Shown in pieces: positions 9,288 through 18,822 of a stretch of 64,000 nt of DNA. The stretch is from positions 124,001-188,000 of the forward strand of contig NZ_JALNMH010000003.1 in assembly GCF_023156535.1 (NCBI RefSeq). The letters run 5' to 3'. The translations under genes were made by a program, and so were the position numbers. Origin of the DNA: Pseudomarimonas salicorniae. GTDB lineage: Bacteria > Pseudomonadota > Gammaproteobacteria > Xanthomonadales > Xanthomonadaceae. The stretch's first letter is position 1. Each line of letters starts with the position of its first letter. Below the pieces are notes generated by a model. The model had not been told where the DNA came from. It did not search any database and worked only from the letters and a program-made list of their open reading frames with translations.

Positions 9288-10361
9288 TTAGTGAGCGGGC
9301 AGGTGATCGATCCAGCGCTGGATCAGGACCAGCGCTGAACTGTCCGGATGCCGCGTGCCCAAGGGCGGCATCTGGATGTACGGGTTGCGCGAGGCCATCC
9401 GCGCAAACAGCTGGCTATGCTTCGAGTTGCCGGGGACCAGGCGCCGGTCGAGATCGGCCGCGCGGGTGCGCGCCGGCGGCTCGATCAGGCTGGCCAGCAC
9501 CGAGGCCGCATCGCTGTCGCTGCGCTGGTCCAGATAGAGCTCGAGCGAGGCCATCGGCCCGACGCGGTTGTGGCAATGGCTGCAATTGCCGTGCAGGTAG
9601 CCGAGCACGGCACGCTCCTCGTCGCTGCCGGCAATGCGCGGCGGCTGGTCGGTCCAAAGCGTCGGGGCATTGCGCAGCAGCTCGCGCTCGATCAGCGCGC
9701 GCAGGTCGATCTCATCGCTTCCGGTCCGCGCCGGCGTCGGCTCGCGGTCGTGCGAGAGCTGCAGCGCCGAGAAGCCCAGCACGCGGGTCGCGGCGGCCTC
9801 GTGGCAGCCCTGGCAGTCGAAACGCGACGGGACCTCGTAGCGGCCGTCCGGACTGCCGGCGACCTGCTCCAGGCGCTGGCCGCGATCGGATGCCAGCACG
9901 GCATCACGCCCGTCCTCGGTCCAGACATAGGTGGCGTAACGCCAGCTGCCGTCGGCCAGCCGCTCGATGTAGCGGGTCTCGACCGGGCGCTCGTAGGCGA
10001 ACTCCTTCCACAGCCGCGTGCCGGGCGGGAACTCCCAGGCGTCGGGGTCGCTGGCATCGATCTGCGTGCCGGGCGGCAGGGAGATCCAGCGCCGCTTGCG
10101 GGCGCCGTCTGTCCACAGCGGGTACTGAGGTGAAAAGGCGAGGTGCTCGCTGGCCACCTTGGTGGTGCCGGTCTCGAACAGGCCGGTGTCGCTCAGGCGC
10201 TCCGGCAGAGGAGAAGCCAGGGCCAGGCTGGCGACGCAGCCCGACAGCCCGGCCAGCAGTCGGCCCAGCGCCCTTCCCGCCCTAGCAGGCCCGGCGGCAG
10301 CCTCAACGGTGATTGTGGGAGTGGGCAAGCGAGATCTCTCGAACCAGTCACAGGCGATCAA
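9288..10361 (-). CDS. Diheme c-type cytochrome, SO2930-like
   Basis: Up to 357 residues with two haem-c sites, CQGCH and CSHCH, in the second half. The first part ([30 protein letters not shown]) and the closing [20 protein letters not shown] resemble the SO2930 family of diheme cytochromes found in proteobacteria. A signal-type segment ([20 protein letters not shown]) is present but starts some 30 residues in from the first possible initiator, a TTG at 10361; a TTG at 10328 would give a more usual signal peptide, so the start is uncertain. Its TAA stop is ten bases before the ATG of the mono-haem cytochrome and forms part of that gene's Shine-Dalgarno, implying translational coupling and a shared periplasmic role. 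Substrate unknown. Confidence 0.75.
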   Translation of the reverse strand: MIACDWFERSRLPTPTITVEAAAGPARAGRALGRLLAGLSGCVASLALASPLPERLSDTGLFETGTTKVASEHLAFSPQYPLWTDGARKRRWISLPPGTQIDASDPDAWEFPPGTRLWKEFAYERPVETRYIERLADGSWRYATYVWTEDGRDAVLASDRGQRLEQVAGSPDGRYEVPSRFDCQGCHEAAATRVLGFSALQLSHDREPTPARTGSDEIDLRALIERELLRNAPTLWTDQPPRIAGSDEERAVLGYLHGNCSHCHNRVGPMASLELYLDQRSDSDAASVLASLIEPPARTRAADLDRRLVPGNSKHSQLFARMASRNPYIQMPPLGTRHPDSSALVLIQRWIDHLPAH

Positions 10362-10447
10362 CGGAAAGCCACGCGGCCACGCATCATTGCGGGCAGGCTG
10401 CGTTCAGCTGGGAGCTAGGTTCGAGGAGGGTGCCGGCGGCGCTGCTC

Positions 10448-10894
10448 GCCCTTCGATACCTCAGGGCGAACGGTTCGGGCCGTGCGGCGGCGGTTGCTGC
10501 TTATAGGGTGCTGCCTTGGCGCACCGATACGGGCGGATGGGGGGTACGCCGGTGCGCCCAGGCGCACCCTATGGGGTGCACGGGCCTTGCGGCGCCGCAG
10601 CGGGCCCGCTCGCCCTTCGATACCTCAGGGCGAACGGCTCGGGCCGTCGGCGGCGGTTGCTGTTTATAGGGTGCTGCCTTGGCGCACCGATACGGGCGAT
10701 GGGGAGGTACGCCGGTGCGCCGAGGCGCACCCTATGGGGGTGCACCGGCCTTGCGGCGCGGTCGCGTGGGCCCGTTCGCCCTTCGATACCTCAGGGCGGC
10801 CGCGCGGCGGCGGTTGCTGCTTATAGGGTGCTGCCTTGGCGCACCGTTACGGGCGTTGGGGGCACGCGCGGTGCGCCGAGGCGCACCCTATGGG
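10448..10894 (+). repeat. Tandem triplicate of a family-C palindrome unit
   Basis: Three direct repeats begin at 10448, 10612 and 10778 with GCCCTTCGATACCTCAGGGC, giving a period of 164-166 bp; the last unit is cut short after its palindrome. Each unit contains an inverted pair, AGGGTGCTGCCTTGGCGCACC against GGTGCGCC(C/G)AGGCGCACCCT without the exact arms repeated here, flanked by a GC-rich linker with CGGGCCTTGCGGCG in units 1 and 2. The array ends 15 bases from the stop of the secreted protein gene on the minus strand. Confidence 0.85.
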
Positions 10895-10908
10895 GAGCGG
10901 CGATCGAA

Positions 10909-12162
10909 CTAGTTGCAACTCCAGGCAGAAACGTCACCGGATTCGAAGCCGTCGCTGAAAATCTCCGGCGGCAATTCGGTGCGGGAGAACAAGCGGGTGT
11001 TCTGGCCGGTGGCATCCGGGCCGGTGAAATAGGTCTTTCGCTGTTGCGGATTGAACGTGGCCAGGCATCCATCGATCGGCCCACCCACCCCGTCGAGCGG
11101 AAACAGCGGGTCGATGACCGATGCCCCCATCTCATCCAGCTGGAAAAAATCGTCGAAGATCAGGTTCGTGCGCGGCTGCGAACCCGGCACGTGGATCGCC
11201 GTGCCGCCCTGGAAGGTGTACTGCCCGGCGCTGCTGTTGACCGCTCCGAGCACCCCGGCCGTAAACCCCGAGGGGTTTCCGGTATCGAAGTTGATGGTCC
11301 GGGCGAGGTCATCGGCGTTGTAGAGGAACGTAAACACGCCGTCCCCCACCCTTGCCGCGGAGGATTCGCGGACGATGGTGAAGCTCCCCGGCGGCGCCCC
11401 CAGGTTGACGATATTGGTGTGGGTCGGCGCTGGAGGAAACGGCGAGCGGGTGTCGAACGAGGTGATGCGGATCTGCCCGTTCGACTGCTGGCTGAGGATG
11501 GCGGCCTGCGGGCTTCGGGGATCGGTGGCGAGCTGGTCGCGTACGGCGCCGCTGAAAGGGCCGCGGGCATCGGCGTAGCGACCATAGAAGGTGTAATCGC
11601 TACCCCCTTCGGGAGAGTGGAAGATCTCGATCTCGCTGTCATTGAAGTCCTGCGCGGTGATGAAATAGCCGGCCGTGGTGCGACCACAGTCGGCGGTGGT
11701 GTAGTTGCTGGCGGTGGTGCCGGGAATGGTCTGGGTGGACCAGACGCTTCCGTTGAAATGGGCGACCTCGACGTTGAAGTCCTTGATGTAGGGAACGACC
11801 GCCGTATTGCCTCTGGCGCAGATGTCGCCCACCGCGAAGAGCGTGGCAGAGCTGTCGATGAAGGTGCTGGTGGTGCCGGTCCCGTCGAAGGGCGGCGGCG
11901 TGGTGATGGCATCGATGCGGTTCTGGCCGCCACTGCTGGAGAGAACCACCGACAACCAGACACCGAAGTCATCGAGGTTGTCTCCCTTCGCGGCTTGCCC
12001 ATTGGCGCGCAGCGTTCCCCGCCCTGTGCTGAGCCCGGCCATCTTGATTTCGAGCGGCCTGACGGTGGAGATCTGGGCGCTGTCCCACTGCCCCGGCGGC
12101 CCGGACAGAGCGGCGGGGGTGAATGTGCTGAGGGCGAGCGCGGCAAGAAAATACCTGGACAT
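10909..12162 (-). CDS. Secreted protein of unknown function with DGFESG C-terminal tail
   Basis: 417 residues. It begins with a clean signal peptide (MSRYFLAALALSTFTPAALS) after an AGAGGAG ribosome binding site. The mature part is Gly/Ser/Thr/Asp-rich, with alternating beta-type stretches and no transmembrane helix, as in extracellular beta-propeller or beta-sandwich proteins. I recognise no enzymatic motif. The last 16 residues read FSDGFESGDVSAWSCN. C-terminal DGFESG(D/N)xSxWS tails recur on many unrelated secreted proteins of Xanthomonadales (general knowledge), so this may be a sorting or anchoring tag, though its function is unknown to me. Three Cys before the tail could form disulfides. 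The gene is monocistronic and ends against the tandem repeat array. Confidence 0.7.
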   Translation of the reverse strand: MSRYFLAALALSTFTPAALSGPPGQWDSAQISTVRPLEIKMAGLSTGRGTLRANGQAAKGDNLDDFGVWLSVVLSSSGGQNRIDAITTPPPFDGTGTTSTFIDSSATLFAVGDICARGNTAVVPYIKDFNVEVAHFNGSVWSTQTIPGTTASNYTTADCGRTTAGYFITAQDFNDSEIEIFHSPEGGSDYTFYGRYADARGPFSGAVRDQLATDPRSPQAAILSQQSNGQIRITSFDTRSPFPPAPTHTNIVNLGAPPGSFTIVRESSAARVGDGVFTFLYNADDLARTINFDTGNPSGFTAGVLGAVNSSAGQYTFQGGTAIHVPGSQPRTNLIFDDFFQLDEMGASVIDPLFPLDGVGGPIDGCLATFNPQQRKTYFTGPDATGQNTRLFSRTELPPEIFSDGFESGDVSAWSCN

Positions 12163-12682
12163 GATCCGACTCCTCTGGATGAGATGGTCGGCCCAGGGCG
12201 CAACTTGCTTGTTAGAGTTCCGGGGCGCCGTGGATCAGCCGCCGGTGCGCTGCACGCGGTGCGAACACGCGGCGGGCGAATGCACAGATCCGTGCCCCTC
12301 ACTCTGGACTTCCGGACCTTAGCACAGGGGGCGGGATGGGGCAGCTTGTCGAACGGCGGCGAAGGATGGCCTCTGCAACTCGGCTGAACAGTATGTTCAG
12401 TGCGTTTTCTGCTCAGTCGGCCGCGGACGAGAGATGTGGCGGACTGCCCGGCCGTACGCCGAGGCACAGGGGTTGATGCAATAACCGAGGAGCAATGCAG
12501 TTCTGCGGTCGCGGCCATGTCCGCTCCTACAGGAGAAGCGCTTCGTCGCCGTTGCGGGAGTGCGATCCGGGCGCGACCGTGGAGCCGCGTTCTGCCCCGG
12601 TCCGACGCGACCAACTCAGCGCCGCGGTCGCGGGCAAGCCCGCTCCTACAGGAGAACCTGGCGCGACGGGACGCTGCCTGGC
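12163..12682. other. Intergenic region with family-B palindromes
   Basis: About 520 bp between the secreted protein start and the small membrane protein stop. It contains two related arms, GCGGTCGCGGCCATGTCCGC (from 12504) and CGCGGTCGCGGGCAAGCCCG (from 12623), each followed by TCCTACAGGAGAA, forming a degenerate family-B repeat at 12504-12653. Nothing else is recognisable. Confidence 0.6.
12504..12653 (+). repeat. Family-B REP-like pair, degenerate
   Basis: Two direct copies of a GCTCCTACAGGAGAA-ending block separated by about 120 bp, with a diverged copy (GGGAGTGCGATCCGGGCGCG) between them. The arms can pair imperfectly. Related to the family-B module of the composite element. Confidence 0.6.
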
Positions 12683-12886
12683 TCAGTCGGGATCGGCGGG
12701 CGGGGGCGGCGTGCCGGGCTTCTTGTTCAGGCCATTGGCGACAAAGGCTGCAAACGCGGCGAGGAAGGCGATGCCGAGGATCAGCTGGGCGAACCCGTCA
12801 GACAGCGCGAAGGCGAGCGCCAGCAGACCGATCAGCAGAGAGTCTGAGAACTGCATGACGCTGGCGCGGATGATGCGGTCGTTCAT
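12683..12886 (-). CDS. Small two-helix membrane protein
   Basis: 67 residues starting at an ATG preceded by AGGGAG with suitable spacing. Residues 14-52 are almost entirely hydrophobic (DSLLIGLLALAFALSDGFAQ, then LILGIAFLAAFAAFVANGL), predicting one long or two closely spaced inner-membrane helices. It ends in a hydrophilic Pro-rich tail (KKPGTPPPPADPD). Small size limits certainty, but ribosome binding site, codon use and hydrophobic pattern agree. Function unknown. Confidence 0.55.
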   Translation of the reverse strand: MNDRIIRASVMQFSDSLLIGLLALAFALSDGFAQLILGIAFLAAFAAFVANGLNKKPGTPPPPADPD

Positions 12887-13232
12887 CGGTCATTTCTCCC
12901 TGCGACGTGGATTGGGCCCAAGTGTAACCCTGCACTGCTGCACCATTGCCACACACCCTTGTCCGTAGCCCATTTGGAAGCGGGCCTTCGGCTGCGAATG
13001 CGGCGTTGGGTCCTTGCGCGAAGTCGGGTCGATGCCTGGCGCCGCGGTCGCGCCCGAGGACACTCCCGCAGGACTGCGTTGGGGCGATGTACTGAGCCCC
13101 TCCCCTTTCCGCGCCCAGCGGCGGAGGGGGGATGAGCCACGCTTGCAAGCCGAAGGCTTGCGTGCCGAAGAACGCCCGCAGGCTACGAGGGAGGGCCGGG
13201 CGGTTGGGAGGGTGGTGTTGGCGCGCCAAGGG
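12887..13232. other. Intergenic region, no gene seen
   Basis: About 350 bp between the small membrane protein and the stop of the large hybrid kinase. At 13098-13132 lies a CCCCTCCCC...GGAGGGGGG inverted motif of the kind also seen near 21945, 22125 and 37540. It may help terminate transcription of the kinase gene. Confidence 0.5.
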
Positions 13233-16200
13233 CTAGGCAGTGACTCCGGCCATCGCCCCGCTCGAGCCGGCCTCGCCGAGCACTTTCTCCAGCAGGTCCA
13301 TCTCCACCGGCTTGACCAGGTGCTGGTCGAAACCGGCCTCGCGGGAGCGCTGGCGGTCGGACTCCTGGCCCCAGCCGGTCAGGGCGACGATCAACGCACT
13401 CTGCGCCCAGGACTCACCACGCATGGCCCGGCAGACCTCATAGCCGCTCATCGTGGGCAGGCCGATGTCGAGAAAAACCACTTCCGGCTCGAACTCGCGC
13501 GCTGTGCTCAAGGCTTCGGGGCCGTCGTAGCTGGCCCGCACTTCGTGCCCCCAGAGCTTCAGCATCATCTTCAGGCTCTCGGCCGCGTCCCGGTTGTCGT
13601 CGACCACCAGCACTCTTCTCGACGCACGCTCGCTGGCGGCCGCGTGACCCTCGGAATGCGCCGGGTTCTGCCCGTCCACGGGCAGCGGAAGCTGAACGGT
13701 GAACTCGCTGCCGCAGCCGGGCCCGTCACTGGCCGCCTCCACCGTGCCATCGTGCAACTCCACCAGACGTTTCACCAGGGTCAGACCGATGCCCAGACCG
13801 CCCTGCGCGTTGCGCGTGCTGCGGTCGACCTGGGTGAACATCTCGAAGATCATCGTCAGCGCGTGAGGCGGGATGCCGAGCCCGCTGTCGCGCACACGCA
13901 CCACCGCCTTGCCGTTCTCGACGGAGGCGGCGATGTCGATGTCGCCGCCCGGCGATGTGTACTTCGCGGCATTGTTGAGCAGGTTGGCAAAGACCTGGGC
14001 CAGCCGCACCCGATCGGCCTGCAGGATGACCGGGTTCGCCGGCAGCGCCAGTCGCAGCCGGTGTTCGAACTGCTCCAGTACGGGCCGACTGGTTTCGACC
14101 GCGCTCTGGATGACATCGGAGAGTGCGACGCGTTCCTTGCGCAGCTCGAGGCGATTGCGGGTGATGCGCGAAACATCGAGCAGGTCGTCGACGAGGCGGA
14201 CCAGATGGTGCAGCTGGCGCTCCATCATGGACCGCGCCGTGGCGACCTCGGCGTTCTCCGGGCTGGCCAGGCGAAGGATGCTTAGACCGTTGCGGATCGG
14301 CGCCAGCGGATTGCGCAGCTCATGCGCCAGCGTGGCAAGGAACTCGTCCTTGCGCCGATCCGACTGGCGCAGCTCGGCATACAGTTCCGCGTTATCGATG
14401 GCGATACCGGTGCGGTGGGCCAGCTCCTGCGCCAGGGCCAGGTCGGCCTGGTCATAGGTGTGGCCCGACTCGGCAACCACGAAGGTCAGCGCGCCGCGAA
14501 TCTTCCCACGCACGACCAGCGGCACGCCGATGTAGGAGCGCAGGCCCAGCTCTCGAAGCAGGCCCATGGCCTCGTCGTCCGGAGCCCACTGCGCAAGCAT
14601 CGCGTCGTCGATCTCGGGGACCAGATCCGGCGTGCCGGTCCTGATGATGCCCCAGATGCCGCCGGGCGCGTCCGGGTCCGGCGGCCAGCGCCGGTGAAAC
14701 TCCTCGGCAAAGCGGATCCGCTCGGGATCGACGTGGGCCACGGCGACGCGGCGCAGCGTGTCGCCGCCCTCGTACACATCCACCGCAACCCAGTCGGCGA
14801 ACGCGGGCACCGCCAGCGAAGCCACCTTTTGCAGGGTGCTGTCGAAATCGACGATCTCGGCCAGCGTCGCACTGGCCCGCGACAGGAAGGTCGCGGTCTG
14901 CTCGCTGCGCTTGCGCTCGGTGACATCGAGCCCGATGCCGATCATCCGCGCCGGCCTTCCTTCCGAATCGGTGATGACCCTGCCCGAACCTGCGATCCAG
15001 TGAAGGCTGCCGTCCGGCCAGAGGTTGCGGAACTCGGTGTAGAACGCGCCGCCCCCCTCCAGGGCTTGGGCGATGGCCGCGCCGACACGCTCGCGGTCGT
15101 CGGGATGGATGAGCTGTCGGAAGTGCTCGAAGGTGCCGCCGAAGCCACCGGGCGGCAGGCCGTGCAGCGGTTCCAGGCTGTCCGACCACTGCAGCTCTCC
15201 GGTCTGGACATGCCAGTCCCAGACGCCCATGCGACCGGCATCGAGCGCCAGGCGCAGGCGCTCCTCGCTGGATGCCAGCGCCTCGCGGGCACGGCGCAGT
15301 TCGCTGATGTCGGTGGCGGTACCGATCCAGTAGAGGATGTCGCCGTTCTCGTCGTGCAGCGGGTTGGCGCGGGTGAGATAGGTGTGGAAGGCCCCGTCGC
15401 CACCCTGCAGCGGGAAGATCATGTCGAAGCCTTCGCCGGTGGACAGGGCATGCCGCCAGCGCGCGTTGACCTCCTCCACGTGGTCGGGATGGACCCGGTC
15501 AACCCAGCCTCCGAGCTTCGCCGCCTCCAGTTCGCTGCCGATGAACTCGTACCAGCGCTGGTTGGACCAGAACACCTCGCCGTCGGCCGAGGCCATCCAG
15601 GCCAGCTGCGGAATGGTGTCGGCAAGCAGCCGCAGCTTGCCCTCGCTCTGCTGCAGGGCGGTTTCGGCGCGGCGGCGGGCGGTGACGTCCTCGTGCATCA
15701 GCACGACCTCGCGCACCGCCCCCTCGTCGTCCTTGATCGGATAGGCCACTGCGGCGACCCAGCGCACCGGGTCCTCGTTACGACTGGTCTCCGGCAGGGT
15801 CTCGTTGGGGTCGTAGCGGATTGCCGGAATGAAACTCGGCTTGCCCTCGAAGGCTTCCCGGATCAAGGGCATCACGCCACGTCGCTCGAGCTGCTCATCC
15901 TGCAGCAGGTTGTATCCGCCGAGATCCTCGAGCCGGGCGCCCCAGAGGTCCTCCCAGCTCTTGTTGACGCGCAGCGTGCGGCCGTCCGGGGCCAGCACCT
16001 GGATGCTGAAGGGCGCCTGCTCCATCAGGCTGCGGAAGCGTGCCTCGCTGTCGCGCAGGGACTGCTCCAGCGCCTTGCGCTCGCTGATGTCGCGAAGCAC
16101 GCCATGCATGCCGATCACTTCACCTGCCGCGTCGTAATCGGCGCGGCCCAGGGCGCCCACCCACACCACCCGCCCATCTTCGCGCAGCACCCGGTACTCG

Positions 16201-18317
16201 ATGTCGTAGGAGACCCGCTCGGCGATCACCCGGTCGACCTCGGCCCGCGCCCGCTCGCGGTCGGCGGGATGCAGGAGCCCGAGCATCGCCGTCCAGGTCA
16301 TCTGCGGCCCCGGCTGCACACCGAATATCCCTGCCGCGCGCTCGGATAGCGTGACCAGGTCGGTCCTGGCATCCCAGCTCCAATCGCCGACGCCGGAGGC
16401 GCTGAGCGCAAGGTTGAGCCGCTCGGAGGAGTTCTGCAGGCGCTGGTAGAGACGCGCGTTGTCGATGGCGATGGCGGCCTGGCCGGCGATGCCGACGATC
16501 AGCTGCTCATGCCGCTCGCGGAACACACCGGGCTCGGCATGGCCGAAGAACAGTCCGCCATGCACCGTGCCGGTTCTCGACACCACGGCGGCAGCGAGAT
16601 AGCTGCGCACCGGGAGGTGGCCCTCGGGCATGCCGTGGTAGGGCGCGCTGTGGCCATAGCGCGGGTCGCGCGTGACATCGTCGCAGCGCACGACCGCCTG
16701 GCCCCTGAAGGTGGGCCCGAACAGGGCCGTGTTGCGCGGCATCGGAAAGCGCTCGAAGGCCTCCCGTGGCACACCCGAGAGGGTGTACAGGGTGTAGGCC
16801 TCGCCGGTCTCTCCGATCACGTTGTAGAAGAAGGCGCCGAACTGCGCGCCGCACAGCGCGGTCGCCTCGTCGGTGACCAGCTGCACCAGCCGCTGCAGGT
16901 CGGTCTCCTGGCCCAGCAGGCTGCCGATCCGGACCAGGATTTCCGCGTTCTGGGTCTGCTCGCGCAGCCCGCGCTCGGCGCGGCGACGGCGCAGGAACTG
17001 GCCCAGCGCACCGGCCACCGTCGAGGACATCTCCAGCAAATCGGGGTCAATCTCGATGGAACGCCGGGTGAAGAACTCGATGGCGCCGACCAGCTCCTCA
17101 CCGACGATCACCGGACAACCGAAGGCGCTGCGGATACCCAACGCCCGCGCCGCCTCGCAGCGCGGGGAAACCGGCCCCTCGGAGGGGTCGGCACACCATT
17201 CCGCCCGGCCGCTTTCCCAGACGCGTCCGGGCAGGCTGTCGCCCTTGCCCAGCGAGGCCGCACGGCTGACCTCGACAAAGTCAGTCAGGTCCGTGCCCTC
17301 GGCAACCCAATTCGCACTGCAAACGAGGTGGTCGCTGCCTTCCCGCCGCTCCCAGAACAAGCCGGCGTCCCAGCCGACCTGCGAACAGATCGAGGACAGC
17401 ACGGCTTCGATGCCCAGCTGCTCGTTCTCGGCGCCGGCCAAGGCCTGCACCGCCGCAGCCCGCGCGTTGCGCAGCCGGTCGCTGCGGCGGCGCTCGCTGA
17501 CATCCCGGAACACCAGCACGCTGCCGATCACCTGACCGGCAGCGTCGCGCAGCGGGGCGCCACTGTCCTCGATCGGGCGCTCGCTGCCATTGCGGGCAAG
17601 CAGCAGGGTGTGGTTGGCCACGGCCACCCGCTCGCCGCGCTGCAGCGCTCGCAGGGCAGGATTCTCGAGCGGCGCCCGGGTGGTTTCGCCGATGATCCGG
17701 AATACCTCGGCCAGAGGCCGGCCGGCCGCATCCTGCTGACTCCAGCCGGTCAGCGATTCGGCCACGGGATTCATGAAGTCGACGCGGCCGTCGGCATCGG
17801 TGGTGACGACTGCGTCGCCGATGCTTTCGAGCGTGACGCGCAGCCGCTCGCGCTCGCCGCCCAGTTGACCCTCCACCGCCGGATCAAGCGGCTCCGTCCT
17901 CGCCCTCGCCTGCCCGCCCAGCAGGCCCGTGATCAGGGCCTGCAGTCTGGCCGGCCGCACCGGCCGGATCAGCACCTCGATATCGCCCAGCGCATAGGCA
18001 GCGTCCAACGCCTCGGGGTCCGGCTCGGAGGACAGTTGAAACAGCATCGGCAAGCGTCGCGAAAGCGCGCCCGACCGGATCCGATGCAGCGCGTCGACAG
18101 CCTCATCAAGCGCAGCGGCGTCGATCAGGACCGCCGTGAGTGGCATCGTTGCGGCCAACGCACAGGCCTCCGCGACGGCATTGGCGGTCAGGAGTCGGCG
18201 ATCCACCCCCTGCAACATCGACTGCAGCGCGTCCAGAGCGTCGGCATCCTGGCCAAGCAACAGGAGTTGGGCGCAGCGATCTTCGGCGTTCATCTCAAGG
18301 GGCGTCCTTTCACCCAT
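13233..18317 (-). CDS. Large hybrid sensor histidine kinase (multi-PAS/GAF, receiver)
   Basis: 1694 residues without transmembrane segments, so a cytosolic sensor. Order by approximate residue: receiver-like region 12-135 with no convincing phospho-acceptor; PAS 150-280; GAF 290-450; GAF 460-630; PAS 640-770; PAS 775-900; PAS 905-1030; PAS 1035-1160; GAF 1170-1320; HisKA with phosphorylatable His1332 in [15 protein letters not shown]; HATPase with N (LLNNAAKY), G1 (DSGLGIP) and G2 (GGLGIGL) boxes at about 1430-1550; receiver 1575-1690 with phospho-acceptor Asp1617 (VVFLDIGLP) and Lys in HLVKPVE. No transmitter output such as a DNA-binding domain is attached, so phosphate is probably passed on to an unlinked Hpt protein or the receiver is regulatory. 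An alternative ATG at 18293 has AAAGGA upstream. The same architecture recurs at 38321-42466. Confidence 0.9.
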   Translation of the reverse strand: MGERTPLEMNAEDRCAQLLLLGQDADALDALQSMLQGVDRRLLTANAVAEACALAATMPLTAVLIDAAALDEAVDALHRIRSGALSRRLPMLFQLSSEPDPEALDAAYALGDIEVLIRPVRPARLQALITGLLGGQARARTEPLDPAVEGQLGGERERLRVTLESIGDAVVTTDADGRVDFMNPVAESLTGWSQQDAAGRPLAEVFRIIGETTRAPLENPALRALQRGERVAVANHTLLLARNGSERPIEDSGAPLRDAAGQVIGSVLVFRDVSERRRSDRLRNARAAAVQALAGAENEQLGIEAVLSSICSQVGWDAGLFWERREGSDHLVCSANWVAEGTDLTDFVEVSRAASLGKGDSLPGRVWESGRAEWCADPSEGPVSPRCEAARALGIRSAFGCPVIVGEELVGAIEFFTRRSIEIDPDLLEMSSTVAGALGQFLRRRRAERGLREQTQNAEILVRIGSLLGQETDLQRLVQLVTDEATALCGAQFGAFFYNVIGETGEAYTLYTLSGVPREAFERFPMPRNTALFGPTFRGQAVVRCDDVTRDPRYGHSAPYHGMPEGHLPVRSYLAAAVVSRTGTVHGGLFFGHAEPGVFRERHEQLIVGIAGQAAIAIDNARLYQRLQNSSERLNLALSASGVGDWSWDARTDLVTLSERAAGIFGVQPGPQMTWTAMLGLLHPADRERARAEVDRVIAERVSYDIEYRVLREDGRVVWVGALGRADYDAAGEVIGMHGVLRDISERKALEQSLRDSEARFRSLMEQAPFSIQVLAPDGRTLRVNKSWEDLWGARLEDLGGYNLLQDEQLERRGVMPLIREAFEGKPSFIPAIRYDPNETLPETSRNEDPVRWVAAVAYPIKDDEGAVREVVLMHEDVTARRRAETALQQSEGKLRLLADTIPQLAWMASADGEVFWSNQRWYEFIGSELEAAKLGGWVDRVHPDHVEEVNARWRHALSTGEGFDMIFPLQGGDGAFHTYLTRANPLHDENGDILYWIGTATDISELRRAREALASSEERLRLALDAGRMGVWDWHVQTGELQWSDSLEPLHGLPPGGFGGTFEHFRQLIHPDDRERVGAAIAQALEGGGAFYTEFRNLWPDGSLHWIAGSGRVITDSEGRPARMIGIGLDVTERKRSEQTATFLSRASATLAEIVDFDSTLQKVASLAVPAFADWVAVDVYEGGDTLRRVAVAHVDPERIRFAEEFHRRWPPDPDAPGGIWGIIRTGTPDLVPEIDDAMLAQWAPDDEAMGLLRELGLRSYIGVPLVVRGKIRGALTFVVAESGHTYDQADLALAQELAHRTGIAIDNAELYAELRQSDRRKDEFLATLAHELRNPLAPIRNGLSILRLASPENAEVATARSMMERQLHHLVRLVDDLLDVSRITRNRLELRKERVALSDVIQSAVETSRPVLEQFEHRLRLALPANPVILQADRVRLAQVFANLLNNAAKYTSPGGDIDIAASVENGKAVVRVRDSGLGIPPHALTMIFEMFTQVDRSTRNAQGGLGIGLTLVKRLVELHDGTVEAASDGPGCGSEFTVQLPLPVDGQNPAHSEGHAAASERASRRVLVVDDNRDAAESLKMMLKLWGHEVRASYDGPEALSTAREFEPEVVFLDIGLPTMSGYEVCRAMRGESWAQSALIVALTGWGQESDRQRSREAGFDQHLVKPVEMDLLEKVLGEAGSSGAMAGVTA

Positions 18318-18822
18318 GGGCTATCGACATGCGGCCAGCGGTGCGATCGGCGCCCCCTTCCCGCAGGCACGGCGGCGGTTCGATCCGACATTTTGCTCTG
18401 CGGCCCGGAAGCGGCACGGCCGCGAATCTGCCTGTTCATCGAGCACTCCTCCCGACCAGCACGCTTTGCTGAAGTGGCTCCGCGCGCGGCAGATCATCCT
18501 CAGTCGCCCCCTGTCTTCGCAAGATGGGTTACCTCAGCCGGCTCGGTTGTCGATCCTGGCTCCAAGCGCCGATCCATCTCACCAAGCGCCAAACTGTGCA
18601 GGCTCCATGCCAGCCCTGGCACGCCAACTGGCAGCGCTGTCCGTGCAGGGTGCTTTTCCCATGCAGAATGCTTACAGCTCGGCACCTTGCACGCCGCGGC
18701 GTGCTGGGGGGCGGGCGACCACGGAAGGCCGCCAACGCGCGCTAGCAAGGCGGCGACCATGCAAATCGCAGGCCTGCGTGTTGCAGATTGCACGCCCGCT
18801 GAGGCCCCGCAGGCTTTTGTCC
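18318..18822. other. Intergenic region, no gene seen
   Basis: About 500 bp between the kinase start and the AarF-like stop. It must contain the kinase promoter. I find no repeat of families A, B or C, no RNA gene and no plausible small reading frame. Confidence 0.5.

Noticed and set aside
10448-10894. CRISPR-like array
   Set aside because: The three units are 165 bp with internal palindromes and no unique spacers of regular length; no cas genes in the window.
10516-12387. Open frame of 623 codons on the plus strand
   Set aside because: Antisense to the secreted DGFESG protein gene and begins inside the tandem repeats; no motif or ribosome binding site.
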